Source: an uncultured Candidatus Saccharibacteria bacterium
GTDB lineage: Bacteria > Patescibacteriota > Saccharimonadia > Saccharimonadales > Saccharimonadaceae
Assembly (NCBI GenBank): GCA_948288625.1
Contig: CAOHYA010000001.1
Coordinates: 1 to 64,000, forward strand
DNA length: 64,000 nucleotides
Direction: 5' to 3'
Positions 16,565-23,554 of this stretch are shown piece by piece. Under the pieces are notes generated by a model. That model saw only the letters and a list, made by a program, of their open reading frames with translations. It ran no database searches and had not been told where the DNA came from. The translations under genes and the position numbers were made by a program. Every line of letters begins with the position of its first letter. Within the stretch, counting starts at the first letter, position 1.

Positions 16565-18355
16565 TTAGCGACTCACTTTCAATATTACTGATTTTTCAGA
16601 TATCGTTTTGCCCGACATATCTTTGGCCACGAAATTGATCGTGTAACTTCCTGAAGCGCTCCAGTTCCAATGAGTCATGTCTACCAGGCTCTCTTTGTGA
16701 GCTACAGGATTGTAATCATTGCCCATTTTGTTCAGTACGCCTGAGTCGACCTGCCAATACATATCGTATGTTGAAATATCGCGACCATCAATGACGGCTT
16801 TATACGGCTGCACACCACTTACGGTACCGCCCGGCCACCATATGTTGATAGCGGTAGGGAGATTATTTGCCGGTGGCACAACAACAGGCGGTGTCGGAGG
16901 CGTAATCGGTGGACTCGGAGGAGTAATCGGAGGTGTTACGGGTGGAGGAGTGACAACAGGCGGCGTTACCGGAGGTTGAGTGACGGCCGAGACAGTGATG
17001 GTTCGTAAAGAATCGTTCCATAGCGCAGTTGATTTCCAATAAGCCGTAAAGATACCGACTTTGACGGTGTACTTACCACTTTCCGCAGGCGTCCAATTTA
17101 CATTATAGGTTTTTGGCGTAGCGGTAAGCTGCTGACGCTCAAAGTACTGTTGGCTGACACGTTGGTTTTGGGCGTTATAAATTTCTACATCAACAATCAT
17201 ATCTTGGGTCGCTGATGCGCTAGAAATATTTACCGGTATAGTCAGATTGGACCCCGCCGTTAATACACTCGGCGCCGTACTAGATACAGTATAGTTTGCA
17301 GCGGGGGGTGTTACGGGAGGTGAAATTGTGCCCGATTGACCGAACCATTGCTTCATCACGTCCTGAGCTGGCTTGTTTTGCGGAGTATATCCTCCATCGT
17401 TCGTACCGCCGGCATTCGGGTCGGAACTCCAATCCCAAAACGACACTCCGCCAATGTTCGGATTATTTGACCAATACAGGAAAAGCGCTTGATATGCGTT
17501 CGACTGCAAACCGGTGTTTATTGGTGTCGAGAGCTGATACCCGGTACCAGGGTCGTTAGTAGCACCGTCTCGTGAAACGTACCCCACCTCGGTAAATATC
17601 ACTTGTTTGTTATATTTAGCGGCCAAGATACTAATTTCTTGTTGATCATATTGCGTCCAAGCACTTTGGAGCGCTGCGACGCTCCCGTCATTACCAAGCC
17701 CGTAGTAGGCCGAGATACCAATTTTATCGAGTTGAGGCCAAAACCCGAGTGACTGGGCATCGGACATATACCCCATACGCTGGGCGCTGTACGTCAAAGA
17801 CCCACTGAAGGTATTACGGACACCGGCAATCAAGCTGTTCCACTTAGCAGTATTTTCCGGCACCGTCATGCTGCTTAATTCAGTTCCGATGATAACTTGT
17901 GAAGCACCGGTCGACTGGGCAATGCCCGCGTATCGATTAACTAATGAACCATAGCTCGAGAACCAAGCATTCGTATCGTTCGCCTTGATGAATGCGCGCC
18001 ACTGATAATCGTACGGGTTATCATGAATAGCAATGGCTGACTGCATACCCTTACTCTTAATATAAGTAAGGCCAGCTCTTAGCGCAGCATCACTTGGCGT
18101 ATCTCCAGAAGTATACACATAACTACTGTTGATATTGTCTTGATGCACGGGAATAACAAGAGTAACGTAGTTTACGCCTGCGTTTGCGGCATTATCAATT
18201 GACTGGCGGAACGATGCGCTTGAAAAATCATCCACAGAACGCGATTGAACCGATATACCTTTTTGCCACGTCGATACGGCGGCCGATGCCGACGATACGT
18301 TGGCCGTCAAGGCGATAGCCGCGGCTACGAACAGTATGAATAGTAGTTTTTTCAT
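16565..18355 (-). CDS. secreted GH113-like glycoside hydrolase with Fn3-like domain, Pro-rich linker and C-terminal module
   Basis: 596 aa from ATG 18355, chosen for its GGAGGG Shine-Dalgarno and clean signal peptide (MKKLLFILFVAAAIALTANV); an in-frame extension to 18460 overlaps the vsr gene. TIM barrel about residues 30-380, resembling GH113 mannanases, with probable catalytic E159 (IIGTELSS) and E256 (FTEVGY). A fibronectin-like domain (about 390-480), a Pro/Thr-rich linker and a C-terminal beta module follow. That module matches the N-terminal module of the GH6 enzyme. Substrate could be a mannan or glucan; the assignment to GH113 is by motif impression only. Confidence 0.82.
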   Translation of the reverse strand: MKKLLFILFVAAAIALTANVSSASAAVSTWQKGISVQSRSVDDFSSASFRQSIDNAANAGVNYVTLVIPVHQDNINSSYVYTSGDTPSDAALRAGLTYIKSKGMQSAIAIHDNPYDYQWRAFIKANDTNAWFSSYGSLVNRYAGIAQSTGASQVIIGTELSSMTVPENTAKWNSLIAGVRNTFSGSLTYSAQRMGYMSDAQSLGFWPQLDKIGISAYYGLGNDGSVAALQSAWTQYDQQEISILAAKYNKQVIFTEVGYVSRDGATNDPGTGYQLSTPINTGLQSNAYQALFLYWSNNPNIGGVSFWDWSSDPNAGGTNDGGYTPQNKPAQDVMKQWFGQSGTISPPVTPPAANYTVSSTAPSVLTAGSNLTIPVNISSASATQDMIVDVEIYNAQNQRVSQQYFERQQLTATPKTYNVNWTPAESGKYTVKVGIFTAYWKSTALWNDSLRTITVSAVTQPPVTPPVVTPPPVTPPITPPSPPITPPTPPVVVPPANNLPTAINIWWPGGTVSGVQPYKAVIDGRDISTYDMYWQVDSGVLNKMGNDYNPVAHKESLVDMTHWNWSASGSYTINFVAKDMSGKTISEKSVILKVSR

Positions 18356-18434
18356 GCGGCACCCTCCGTTCAATGTATTAGACTTCTTATTATACTCCTG
18401 TTCTAATATAAGATAAATGAGCTCATGCTTTAAG

Positions 18435-18881
18435 TTATGAGGAATTCTCTCTCGACTCATGCGCCTCTTCCAGAAAACGTATAATTCTCTCCAAGCTCTC
18501 CGTCTGTGTCTTCTTTCTCATCAGCTCACTTTCCCAAACCGACAATACCGCCCAACCATTCTCGGCTAATAGATTCCGCTGCATTTCGTCTCGCTCAACG
18601 TTCCGTCTAAGCTTTTTCGTCCAAAAATCATCCTCACCCCTTTGCGTCGCTACACGCTCCAAGGTTCTCCCGTGCCAAAAGTCGCCGTCTATGAAAACAA
18701 CCTTTTTCTTTCTCGGTAACGCTAAGTCCATCACGATGCCTTCGCGAGAGCGATAATGCTTTTGGAAGTACACCTTCTTTTTCCTCAAGTGTCGAAATAC
18801 TAATAGCTCCGGCTTGGTGTTCTTGCTTTTGATGTTCGACATTACTTGGCTACGTTTTTCAGTCGAAAAAATGTCAGTCAT
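18435..18881 (-). CDS. vsr: Vsr-family very short patch repair endonuclease
   Basis: 148 aa. Family motifs: DIFSTEKRSQVMSNIKSKNTKPE at the N-terminus, FQKHYRSREGIVMDLALPRKKKVVFIDGDFWHG with the catalytic Asp and the WHG segment, then NVERDEM and VLSVWESEL. Vsr nicks next to T:G mismatches made by deamination of 5-methylcytosine, so a partner cytosine methylase is expected but none is in the window. It follows the kinase gene by 15 nt and is probably the last gene of an operon starting at 20659. Confidence 0.92.
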   Translation of the reverse strand: MTDIFSTEKRSQVMSNIKSKNTKPELLVFRHLRKKKVYFQKHYRSREGIVMDLALPRKKKVVFIDGDFWHGRTLERVATQRGEDDFWTKKLRRNVERDEMQRNLLAENGWAVLSVWESELMRKKTQTESLERIIRFLEEAHESRENSS

Positions 18882-18896
18882 ATCTTAATAGCGGTC

Positions 18897-19406
18897 TTAT
18901 TTCGACTCAACCCAAGAACTAACGGCTTTCAGTGACAATTCGAGCCTTTGTGAAAACATTTCATCGTCAATGCGTAGGTTCACGAGGTGTTTGTGCTTTT
19001 CGACAAAAGCTTGGTGATCGGCTTGGTTTGAATCGAGGTTCTTTTCCGAATCTACATAGCCTTTTGCCTCATACAGCTTCCTGAGCAATGTTTCGCTTAA
19101 GTCGAGGTTAATAATAAAATACTCATAGTCATTTTCTTCTAACTTTTCTTTGAGTGATTGCCAATTACGGTCTATGCTCGCATCATAAATAAACGACTTA
19201 CCCGAATCCAATAATGAAAAAAGCCTGTCATCACGACGTTTTTCATACTCTTCACTATCAAAATCGAGCAAATCTTCTTTTACTTCCGTGCGCAACGTGT
19301 CGTTATTGAAGACTGGCAACCCCAAGTTCCACCCTACATGATGAGCGATCGGTGACTTCGAACTGCCAATGGCACCTGAGAATACGATGCAATATTTTAC
19401 TTTCAT
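18897..19406 (-). CDS. P-loop kinase-like ATPase (AAA_33/zeta-type fold)
   Basis: 169 aa. The N-terminal beta strand and nucleotide-binding loop read IVFSGAIGSSKSPIA: an atypical Walker A in which the Gly before Lys is Ser. NDTLRTEV and FIYDASID resemble the substrate and Walker B regions of small kinases such as zeta-toxin or AAA_33 proteins. The ATG overlaps the upstream gene's TGA (ATGA). TATACT also sits 6 nt before the ATG, suggesting an internal leaderless promoter within the operon. Substrate unknown. Confidence 0.65.
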   Translation of the reverse strand: MKVKYCIVFSGAIGSSKSPIAHHVGWNLGLPVFNNDTLRTEVKEDLLDFDSEEYEKRRDDRLFSLLDSGKSFIYDASIDRNWQSLKEKLEENDYEYFIINLDLSETLLRKLYEAKGYVDSEKNLDSNQADHQAFVEKHKHLVNLRIDDEMFSQRLELSLKAVSSWVESK

Positions 19407-20380
19407 AGGCTTAGTATACTTTTATTATGAACTGAGCGGGTTTTATTATTCCCCTTCAAAGGAATTCTACTTACTTCGATAACCATATTTTTGAGCAAAT
19501 ATTCAACATTCTCATTTGTCACGATACGATTCCAACCCTCGCCACCGATTATCTGGTTCGTTCGTTCGTATATATTTTTTAATCCTGGACGGAATAATTT
19601 ATATGATGTTGCGTCGCTAGGTGCTAACAGACTTACTAAACGTTTAAACATACCGCCATTCTTCAGCTCATCTATCAAATCGACAATGTCGTCATGAATA
19701 TCTTTCGCATCCATTTCAAACTCAGGATACGCCAAGAACTCTAGATACGTTTTCATTTCCCCTGCTTCGTATTTTCCTTCTATGTTCTCGTAGTAGAGGC
19801 CGAGTTCGCGTGTAATCATGTATTGTGCATTATATCCAATAGCTCGGGAAACTTGGTCAAAAAGTGGAAGAAGTTCAGTATCTTGCTGGTCATTTTGTAA
19901 TTTAAAACTGAACGTGATCTGTAATGAATTTGATCCTCGATATTTTCCTTCAGCCGTATATAAAGGCGACTGATCATCGGGAATAACCAATTTTTTTATA
20001 AAATCTATTTTATCAAGTCGTTGCCACTCCTGGTTGTTAATATCCTGAAGCGAACTTTTAATTTCTTCGTGAGAAGTAAATCCAAGAAATGATCGCTCTT
20101 CTGCTTCTATTGCATTCCAAACATTCATAATTTCATCTTCATCCATGATTGGTGAAATAGAATTTAATTTTGAAATAACTTCTTCAACCGCTGTCGAATA
20201 TACTTCGATTTCTAGTTCGACAACTCCCGAATCATATGTATGCCCAGATAAATAATAATCTACAAACTCGTAAAGCTTATGGTTACGTAATTTTTCGACG
20301 AGTGCAATGGCATATAGATGCTCGTACATATGCCCTATCTGAATGATTGGATAAGCTTTGATAAATACAATTGTTTTCAT
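19403..20380 (-). CDS. possible M16-like (HxxEH) metallopeptidase-type protein
   Basis: 325 aa, soluble. Near the N-terminus IGHMYEHLYA gives H17-x-x-E20-H21, the inverted zinc motif of M16 (pitrilysin/insulinase) peptidases. A Glu cluster (E92, E94, E95) follows about 71-74 residues after H21, close to the usual spacing of the third ligand. SGHTYDSGVVELEIEV also fits the second strand of the M16 fold. It is shorter than a full M16 protein, so it may be a half-unit that pairs with itself or another subunit. It starts 4 nt after the gene at 20384-20659. The assignment is my inference. Confidence 0.5.
   Translation of the reverse strand: MKTIVFIKAYPIIQIGHMYEHLYAIALVEKLRNHKLYEFVDYYLSGHTYDSGVVELEIEVYSTAVEEVISKLNSISPIMDEDEIMNVWNAIEAEERSFLGFTSHEEIKSSLQDINNQEWQRLDKIDFIKKLVIPDDQSPLYTAEGKYRGSNSLQITFSFKLQNDQQDTELLPLFDQVSRAIGYNAQYMITRELGLYYENIEGKYEAGEMKTYLEFLAYPEFEMDAKDIHDDIVDLIDELKNGGMFKRLVSLLAPSDATSYKLFRPGLKNIYERTNQIIGGEGWNRIVTNENVEYLLKNMVIEVSRIPLKGNNKTRSVHNKSILSL
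19404..19418 (-). promoter_or_regulatory. internal leaderless-type promoter
   Basis: TATACT at 19413-19418 lies 6 nt before the ATG at 19406, within the final codons of the upstream gene. Confidence 0.5.
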
Positions 20381-20383
20381 GAC

Positions 20384-20659
20384 TTAGCTAGATTTCGGTA
20401 AAAAGACACTGATCATACGTTCGCACTGATCAAGAAGTTCAATATTAAGATCGATAGGCTCACCTTGCCTAATAGAATAGTAGCGCTGATCACATATTCC
20501 AGTAATATCATCCCAATTGACAATCGCATCGCTCCCTACCAACCGAGAGATTGAAGTGGAAAATCGTTCAAGATATTCAAGAACGTTAGCGTCATCTTTG
20601 TATTCTCGAATCATATCTATGATATCTCGCGCCAAGAATGCCTGTTGCTGTTGTTGCAT
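20384..20659 (-). CDS. short hypothetical protein, first gene of the M16-like/kinase/vsr operon
   Basis: 91 aa, soluble, acidic and probably helical, with a Gln run after the initiator Met. I do not recognise the family. TATACT 6 nt before the ATG marks a leaderless start. The stop lies 3 nt before the next gene, so it is co-transcribed with the M16-like gene, the kinase and vsr. Confidence 0.62.
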   Translation of the reverse strand: MQQQQQAFLARDIIDMIREYKDDANVLEYLERFSTSISRLVGSDAIVNWDDITGICDQRYYSIRQGEPIDLNIELLDQCERMISVFLPKSS

Positions 20660-20671
20660 GGTGTCAGTATA
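20657..20671 (-). promoter_or_regulatory. leaderless-type promoter of the M16-like/kinase/vsr operon
   Basis: TATACT at 20666-20671, then 6 nt, then ATG at 20659. It overlaps the T-tract side of the terminator of the previous gene. Confidence 0.6.
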
Positions 20672-20674
20672 TAT

Positions 20675-20707
20675 GAAAATCCCCCACCGCCAAAGGCGAT
20701 GGGGGGG
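20675..20707 (-). terminator. strong rho-independent terminator after the coiled-coil protein gene
   Basis: Minus strand: CCCCCATCGCC, loop TTT, GGCGGTGGGGG, then ATTTTC. An 11-bp G/C-rich stem with one G-T pair, directly downstream of the gene at 20720-21814. Confidence 0.85.
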
Positions 20708-20719
20708 TATTCACTCCAT

Positions 20720-21814
20720 TTATCTCAGTATTGCATCGGGTGGTGGAATATGACTTGCAGGATCATTCCTGTTGAGGTTTTGATTCGTCCAGTGAATGTT
20801 CTGATTGCCACTAGGAGTTGCGTCCCATGAGACACGGTAATTATCAGCGAAGTACTGCGTAATGTGCAGAACCTGATTGCTTCCGCGCTTCCAGAAAATA
20901 CCGCCATGCTCATTAGTACCAACCGGCGCATGTCCGCTACGTGCACTCCGCGTATATAGAAGGGCTGCTTCTTTATCGTCCTCAAAGTTTTGCGAACCAT
21001 GCGGGTCGAACGGGTCTCGCTTGTACGTAACTTTACCCGAACGGTCTACCACATAGTGCCCGTGTCCCGGACCGTTTGGTTTACCCATGCCACCGAAGTA
21101 GATGTTGGTATTGCCATTCGCGTCTTTTGATACGTAGAGTTCATTCAAGTACTGATGCGGCACCCCGGCTTTTTCGGCAATCGAGCGCTTGTCGTTTTTG
21201 TTACGAGCGTTCTGCGCCTTGACGACCTCGAGTCGAGCCTTGAACGCTTTCGAGGCTTTGTCAAAGTCCCCTTTTGCCGCCTTGAACTCAGTCTGCGCGC
21301 GCTCGTGCGCAGACTTCGCTGCATCAAACTCACGCTTTGCATCGCTAAATTTATTTTTGGCCGTTTGGAATGCGGCCGTATATGGCTTATGACGTTCACC
21401 GGCTGCTCTTAGTTCAGCGACCAATCGCCGCCGTTCGTCTACGTATCTTTGAGATTCGGCTTTGTAAGCATGTCCTTGGTCGGCGTAGCTTTTTGCGCCA
21501 GCTCCGTCGCGACGGTCGTGGGCGGCAGAGGCGTTATCAAAAGCATTCTTCATGTTTTGATATACAGTATCCTGTAGCCTATTAAGCTGGTCGATGCGTG
21601 GCCCTTTCGAGTCACGCTCATCTCGCAAATTATCCCATGAATTTTGCTGAGCGTGGTATGCTCGGTCTTGCTCTTTAAAAGCAGCATCCTTTTTAGTACG
21701 TGCTGCATGTCGGCGCCTCCACGCCGCATCCTGGGCGTCGTACGCAGCCTGCTTGCGAGCAAAAGCGAGGTCCTGCGCCGTCTTAAGCTGGTCCAGCTCG
21801 GCATCTTTTGCCAT
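20720..21814 (-). CDS. coiled-coil stalk protein with unknown globular C-terminal domain
   Basis: 364 aa from ATG 21814, preferred over the upstream GTG at 21823 because AGGTGAT lies at Shine-Dalgarno distance. Residues about 1-210 are an Ala/Lys/Asp/Arg-rich helix with repeated short units (QAAYDAQDAAWRRRHAA), a TolA-like or tape-like stalk. The C-terminal part carries PNGPGHGHYVVDRSGKVTYKRDP and WKRGSNQVLHITQYFADNYRVSWD, with several His and Asp residues; I do not recognise the fold. No signal peptide. Stalk-plus-domain layout recalls polymorphic effector proteins, but no immunity gene is evident. Confidence 0.75.
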   Translation of the reverse strand: MAKDAELDQLKTAQDLAFARKQAAYDAQDAAWRRRHAARTKKDAAFKEQDRAYHAQQNSWDNLRDERDSKGPRIDQLNRLQDTVYQNMKNAFDNASAAHDRRDGAGAKSYADQGHAYKAESQRYVDERRRLVAELRAAGERHKPYTAAFQTAKNKFSDAKREFDAAKSAHERAQTEFKAAKGDFDKASKAFKARLEVVKAQNARNKNDKRSIAEKAGVPHQYLNELYVSKDANGNTNIYFGGMGKPNGPGHGHYVVDRSGKVTYKRDPFDPHGSQNFEDDKEAALLYTRSARSGHAPVGTNEHGGIFWKRGSNQVLHITQYFADNYRVSWDATPSGNQNIHWTNQNLNRNDPASHIPPPDAILR

Positions 21815-21889
21815 CAATATCACCTAATTATGTAAGGAGCGAATACACGCCAGTTGACGTGATTGATAATTTATATCATAAAATCAGTA

Positions 21890-21924
21890 ATATATCAATG
21901 AAGGTGTTATAGTCATTGATATAT
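21890..21924. promoter_or_regulatory. perfect 12-bp inverted repeat over a -10 box and start codon (operator candidate)
   Basis: ATATATCAATGA (21890-21901) and its exact reverse complement (21913-21924) flank 11 nt. The right arm overlaps the ATG at 21923 and an extended -10 (TGT-TATAGT, 21905-21913) lies in the spacer. A further ATTGATAA copy lies just upstream, near 21861. Predicted transcripts start inside the right arm, so a DNA operator is more likely than an RNA hairpin. Confidence 0.65.
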
Positions 21925-22216
21925 GATTCAACAAAACAACAAATCCGTCGGTGTGAAGCCACAACCTAAACTCGCTCTTTTTGCACTGGTTGCACCAAGC
22001 GCACTCCTTGTGCTTTCATTGCTCATACTCGCTGCCATAAATCTTATTTTCAATCCTACGTTCTGGATGACTGGTGACACGGAACCCGTTAACCCCACTC
22101 CTGTCGTTATTACGGTCCTCAATGGATTATTTATGGTAACCGCAGCCTTGGGACTTATTACATTGCTACCTGGCGTAGTTGTGGGTATATTTTTGCTCAC
22201 TCGATCAAAACGATAA
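21923..22216 (+). CDS. small two-span membrane protein
   Basis: 97 aa. Two hydrophobic segments (LALFALVAPSALLVLSLLILAAINLIF and VLNGLFMVTAALGLITLLPGVVVGIFLL) separated by a short polar loop with several prolines, and basic ends. I do not recognise the family. It is preceded by an extended -10 and a perfect palindrome that overlaps the start codon. It diverges from the coiled-coil gene and converges on the kinase gene. Confidence 0.7.
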   Translation: MIQQNNKSVGVKPQPKLALFALVAPSALLVLSLLILAAINLIFNPTFWMTGDTEPVNPTPVVITVLNGLFMVTAALGLITLLPGVVVGIFLLTRSKR

Positions 22217-22229
22217 CTACTAAGTGCAG

Positions 22230-22766
22230 TTACCTTAAATGTGCAAGAAGTTGCTGATATGTATCTGCCGGAGTTTCTTCTTTTACCTCGATATGTATCT
22301 GATTCGAGCGACTCTGCAATGCGCTCTCCATACGGTCATAAAGCCGTGAAATAAAGAGGGTGTCATTTTTTGTTATAGGCGGTGACCCAGCCTCACCCCA
22401 GGTTCCACGGTTCATTAGCCTTTGGATTGCATGATTCTTAGGTGTTGATAGATAAAACTCGTAAAACTGAGAACCGTTACTTGTGGCGACTTGCTCCAAC
22501 TCTTCCACTTCCTTGATATTTGTAACGAGGCAAGGCAGGATGACGTCATGGCCCAACTGTATCGCAGTTTCTAACATCTTCTTAGTCAATACAAACACTA
22601 GGTCACGAGCTTCATCTTCGTGATCGAGCCAATGGCCAATGTTAACGACAAGTTCATCACCTTCTACGACCATTGCAAGTGGATGATTATCGATATACAT
22701 ACGTGCGATCGTCGTTTTACCAGCACCGGCAAAACCATTCAATAGAACCACCTTTGGTTTACTCAT
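22230..22766 (-). CDS. P-loop nucleoside/small-molecule kinase-like ATPase
   Basis: 178 aa. Clean Walker A in LLNGFAGAGKTTIAR (residues about 8-22), VVEGDEL after strand 2, a strand ILPCLVTN and a possible lid region LMNRGTW. This layout fits AAA_33/zeta-like or chloramphenicol-phosphotransferase-like kinases; the substrate cannot be named. TATGAT lies 6 nt upstream of ATG 22766 with no Shine-Dalgarno, so a leaderless mRNA is likely. Confidence 0.75.
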   Translation of the reverse strand: MSKPKVVLLNGFAGAGKTTIARMYIDNHPLAMVVEGDELVVNIGHWLDHEDEARDLVFVLTKKMLETAIQLGHDVILPCLVTNIKEVEELEQVATSNGSQFYEFYLSTPKNHAIQRLMNRGTWGEAGSPPITKNDTLFISRLYDRMESALQSRSNQIHIEVKEETPADTYQQLLAHLR

Positions 22767-22778
22767 TATACAATCATA
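22764..22778 (-). promoter_or_regulatory. leaderless-type promoter of the kinase gene
   Basis: TATGAT at 22773-22778, 6-nt spacer, ATG at 22766. Confidence 0.55.
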
Positions 22779-22891
22779 ACAGGTACGACACCGATTATTA
22801 ATTTCGACTTTAGACTGGTATTCTATCTTGGCTCACCATAACGGTCTCAATGTAATCACTCGTTGGAAGTATGGTGCAATAACGATTGTCT

Positions 22892-23554
22892 TTATATTTC
22901 TTGTATTTGCTTCGCACGTACAACAATACGTTTGTCGTAAGTATTGTTCACGTTGTCATACGCTCCATAACACGTGATAAGCACCAAGCGATTCTCGCCA
23001 TCGAATGGCTTATAAACCTCATTCATCGTATCAGCAACCGAATAAGCGTCCACCGATTCTACGACAAACTCTTTCCATGAATTATCACCTAACTCAACCC
23101 GAATCGTGTCACTATCTTTTATGTCTTTGAGGTTTGCGAATATCGCATCGTTGTATCGCCCCAGGACATGCCCGTCGATAATACTTAGCCCTGGCGTTCC
23201 TGGCCGCACACTATCCGTATACCACCCTGCGACATGTATATTCGAGGGTACTGCAATCGCCTTATTTTGGTCGATGCCTACCTTTTGAATACAGCCGTCA
23301 ACACCAATACTCGGAATTTGAATCCTACGCGGCTCATTCGCTGATACAGCATATCTTTCGTCACAGTACGGCTTTGTTTCATCAGGAGTATCGGTCGAGT
23401 AAGTTATCGTTTCGGTTGATATAACTGGATTTGGGTTGTTTGAAACTTGATACCGTTGCCAGAAGCCCCATGCTCCATAGCCGATGAGACCAAGGGCAAG
23501 TAACGATATGGCGATCGTTACAAGAGCCCTAGTACTACTTTTTCGTCTTGGCAA
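22892..23554 (-). CDS. sortase
   Basis: About 220 aa from TTG 23554. The open frame extends to a TTG at 23611, but that would overlap the upstream gene by 77 nt. One N-terminal membrane anchor (ALVTIAISLLALGLIGYGAWGF), then the sortase beta barrel: RIQIPSIGVDG, VAGWYTDSVRPGTPGLSIIDGHVLG with the catalytic His, LVLITCYG with the catalytic Cys, and the Arg in NTYDKRIVV. It overlaps the PNTG surface protein gene upstream by 20 nt, so it is the likely dedicated anchoring enzyme for that protein. Confidence 0.92.
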   Translation of the reverse strand: MPRRKSSTRALVTIAISLLALGLIGYGAWGFWQRYQVSNNPNPVISTETITYSTDTPDETKPYCDERYAVSANEPRRIQIPSIGVDGCIQKVGIDQNKAIAVPSNIHVAGWYTDSVRPGTPGLSIIDGHVLGRYNDAIFANLKDIKDSDTIRVELGDNSWKEFVVESVDAYSVADTMNEVYKPFDGENRLVLITCYGAYDNVNNTYDKRIVVRAKQIQEI

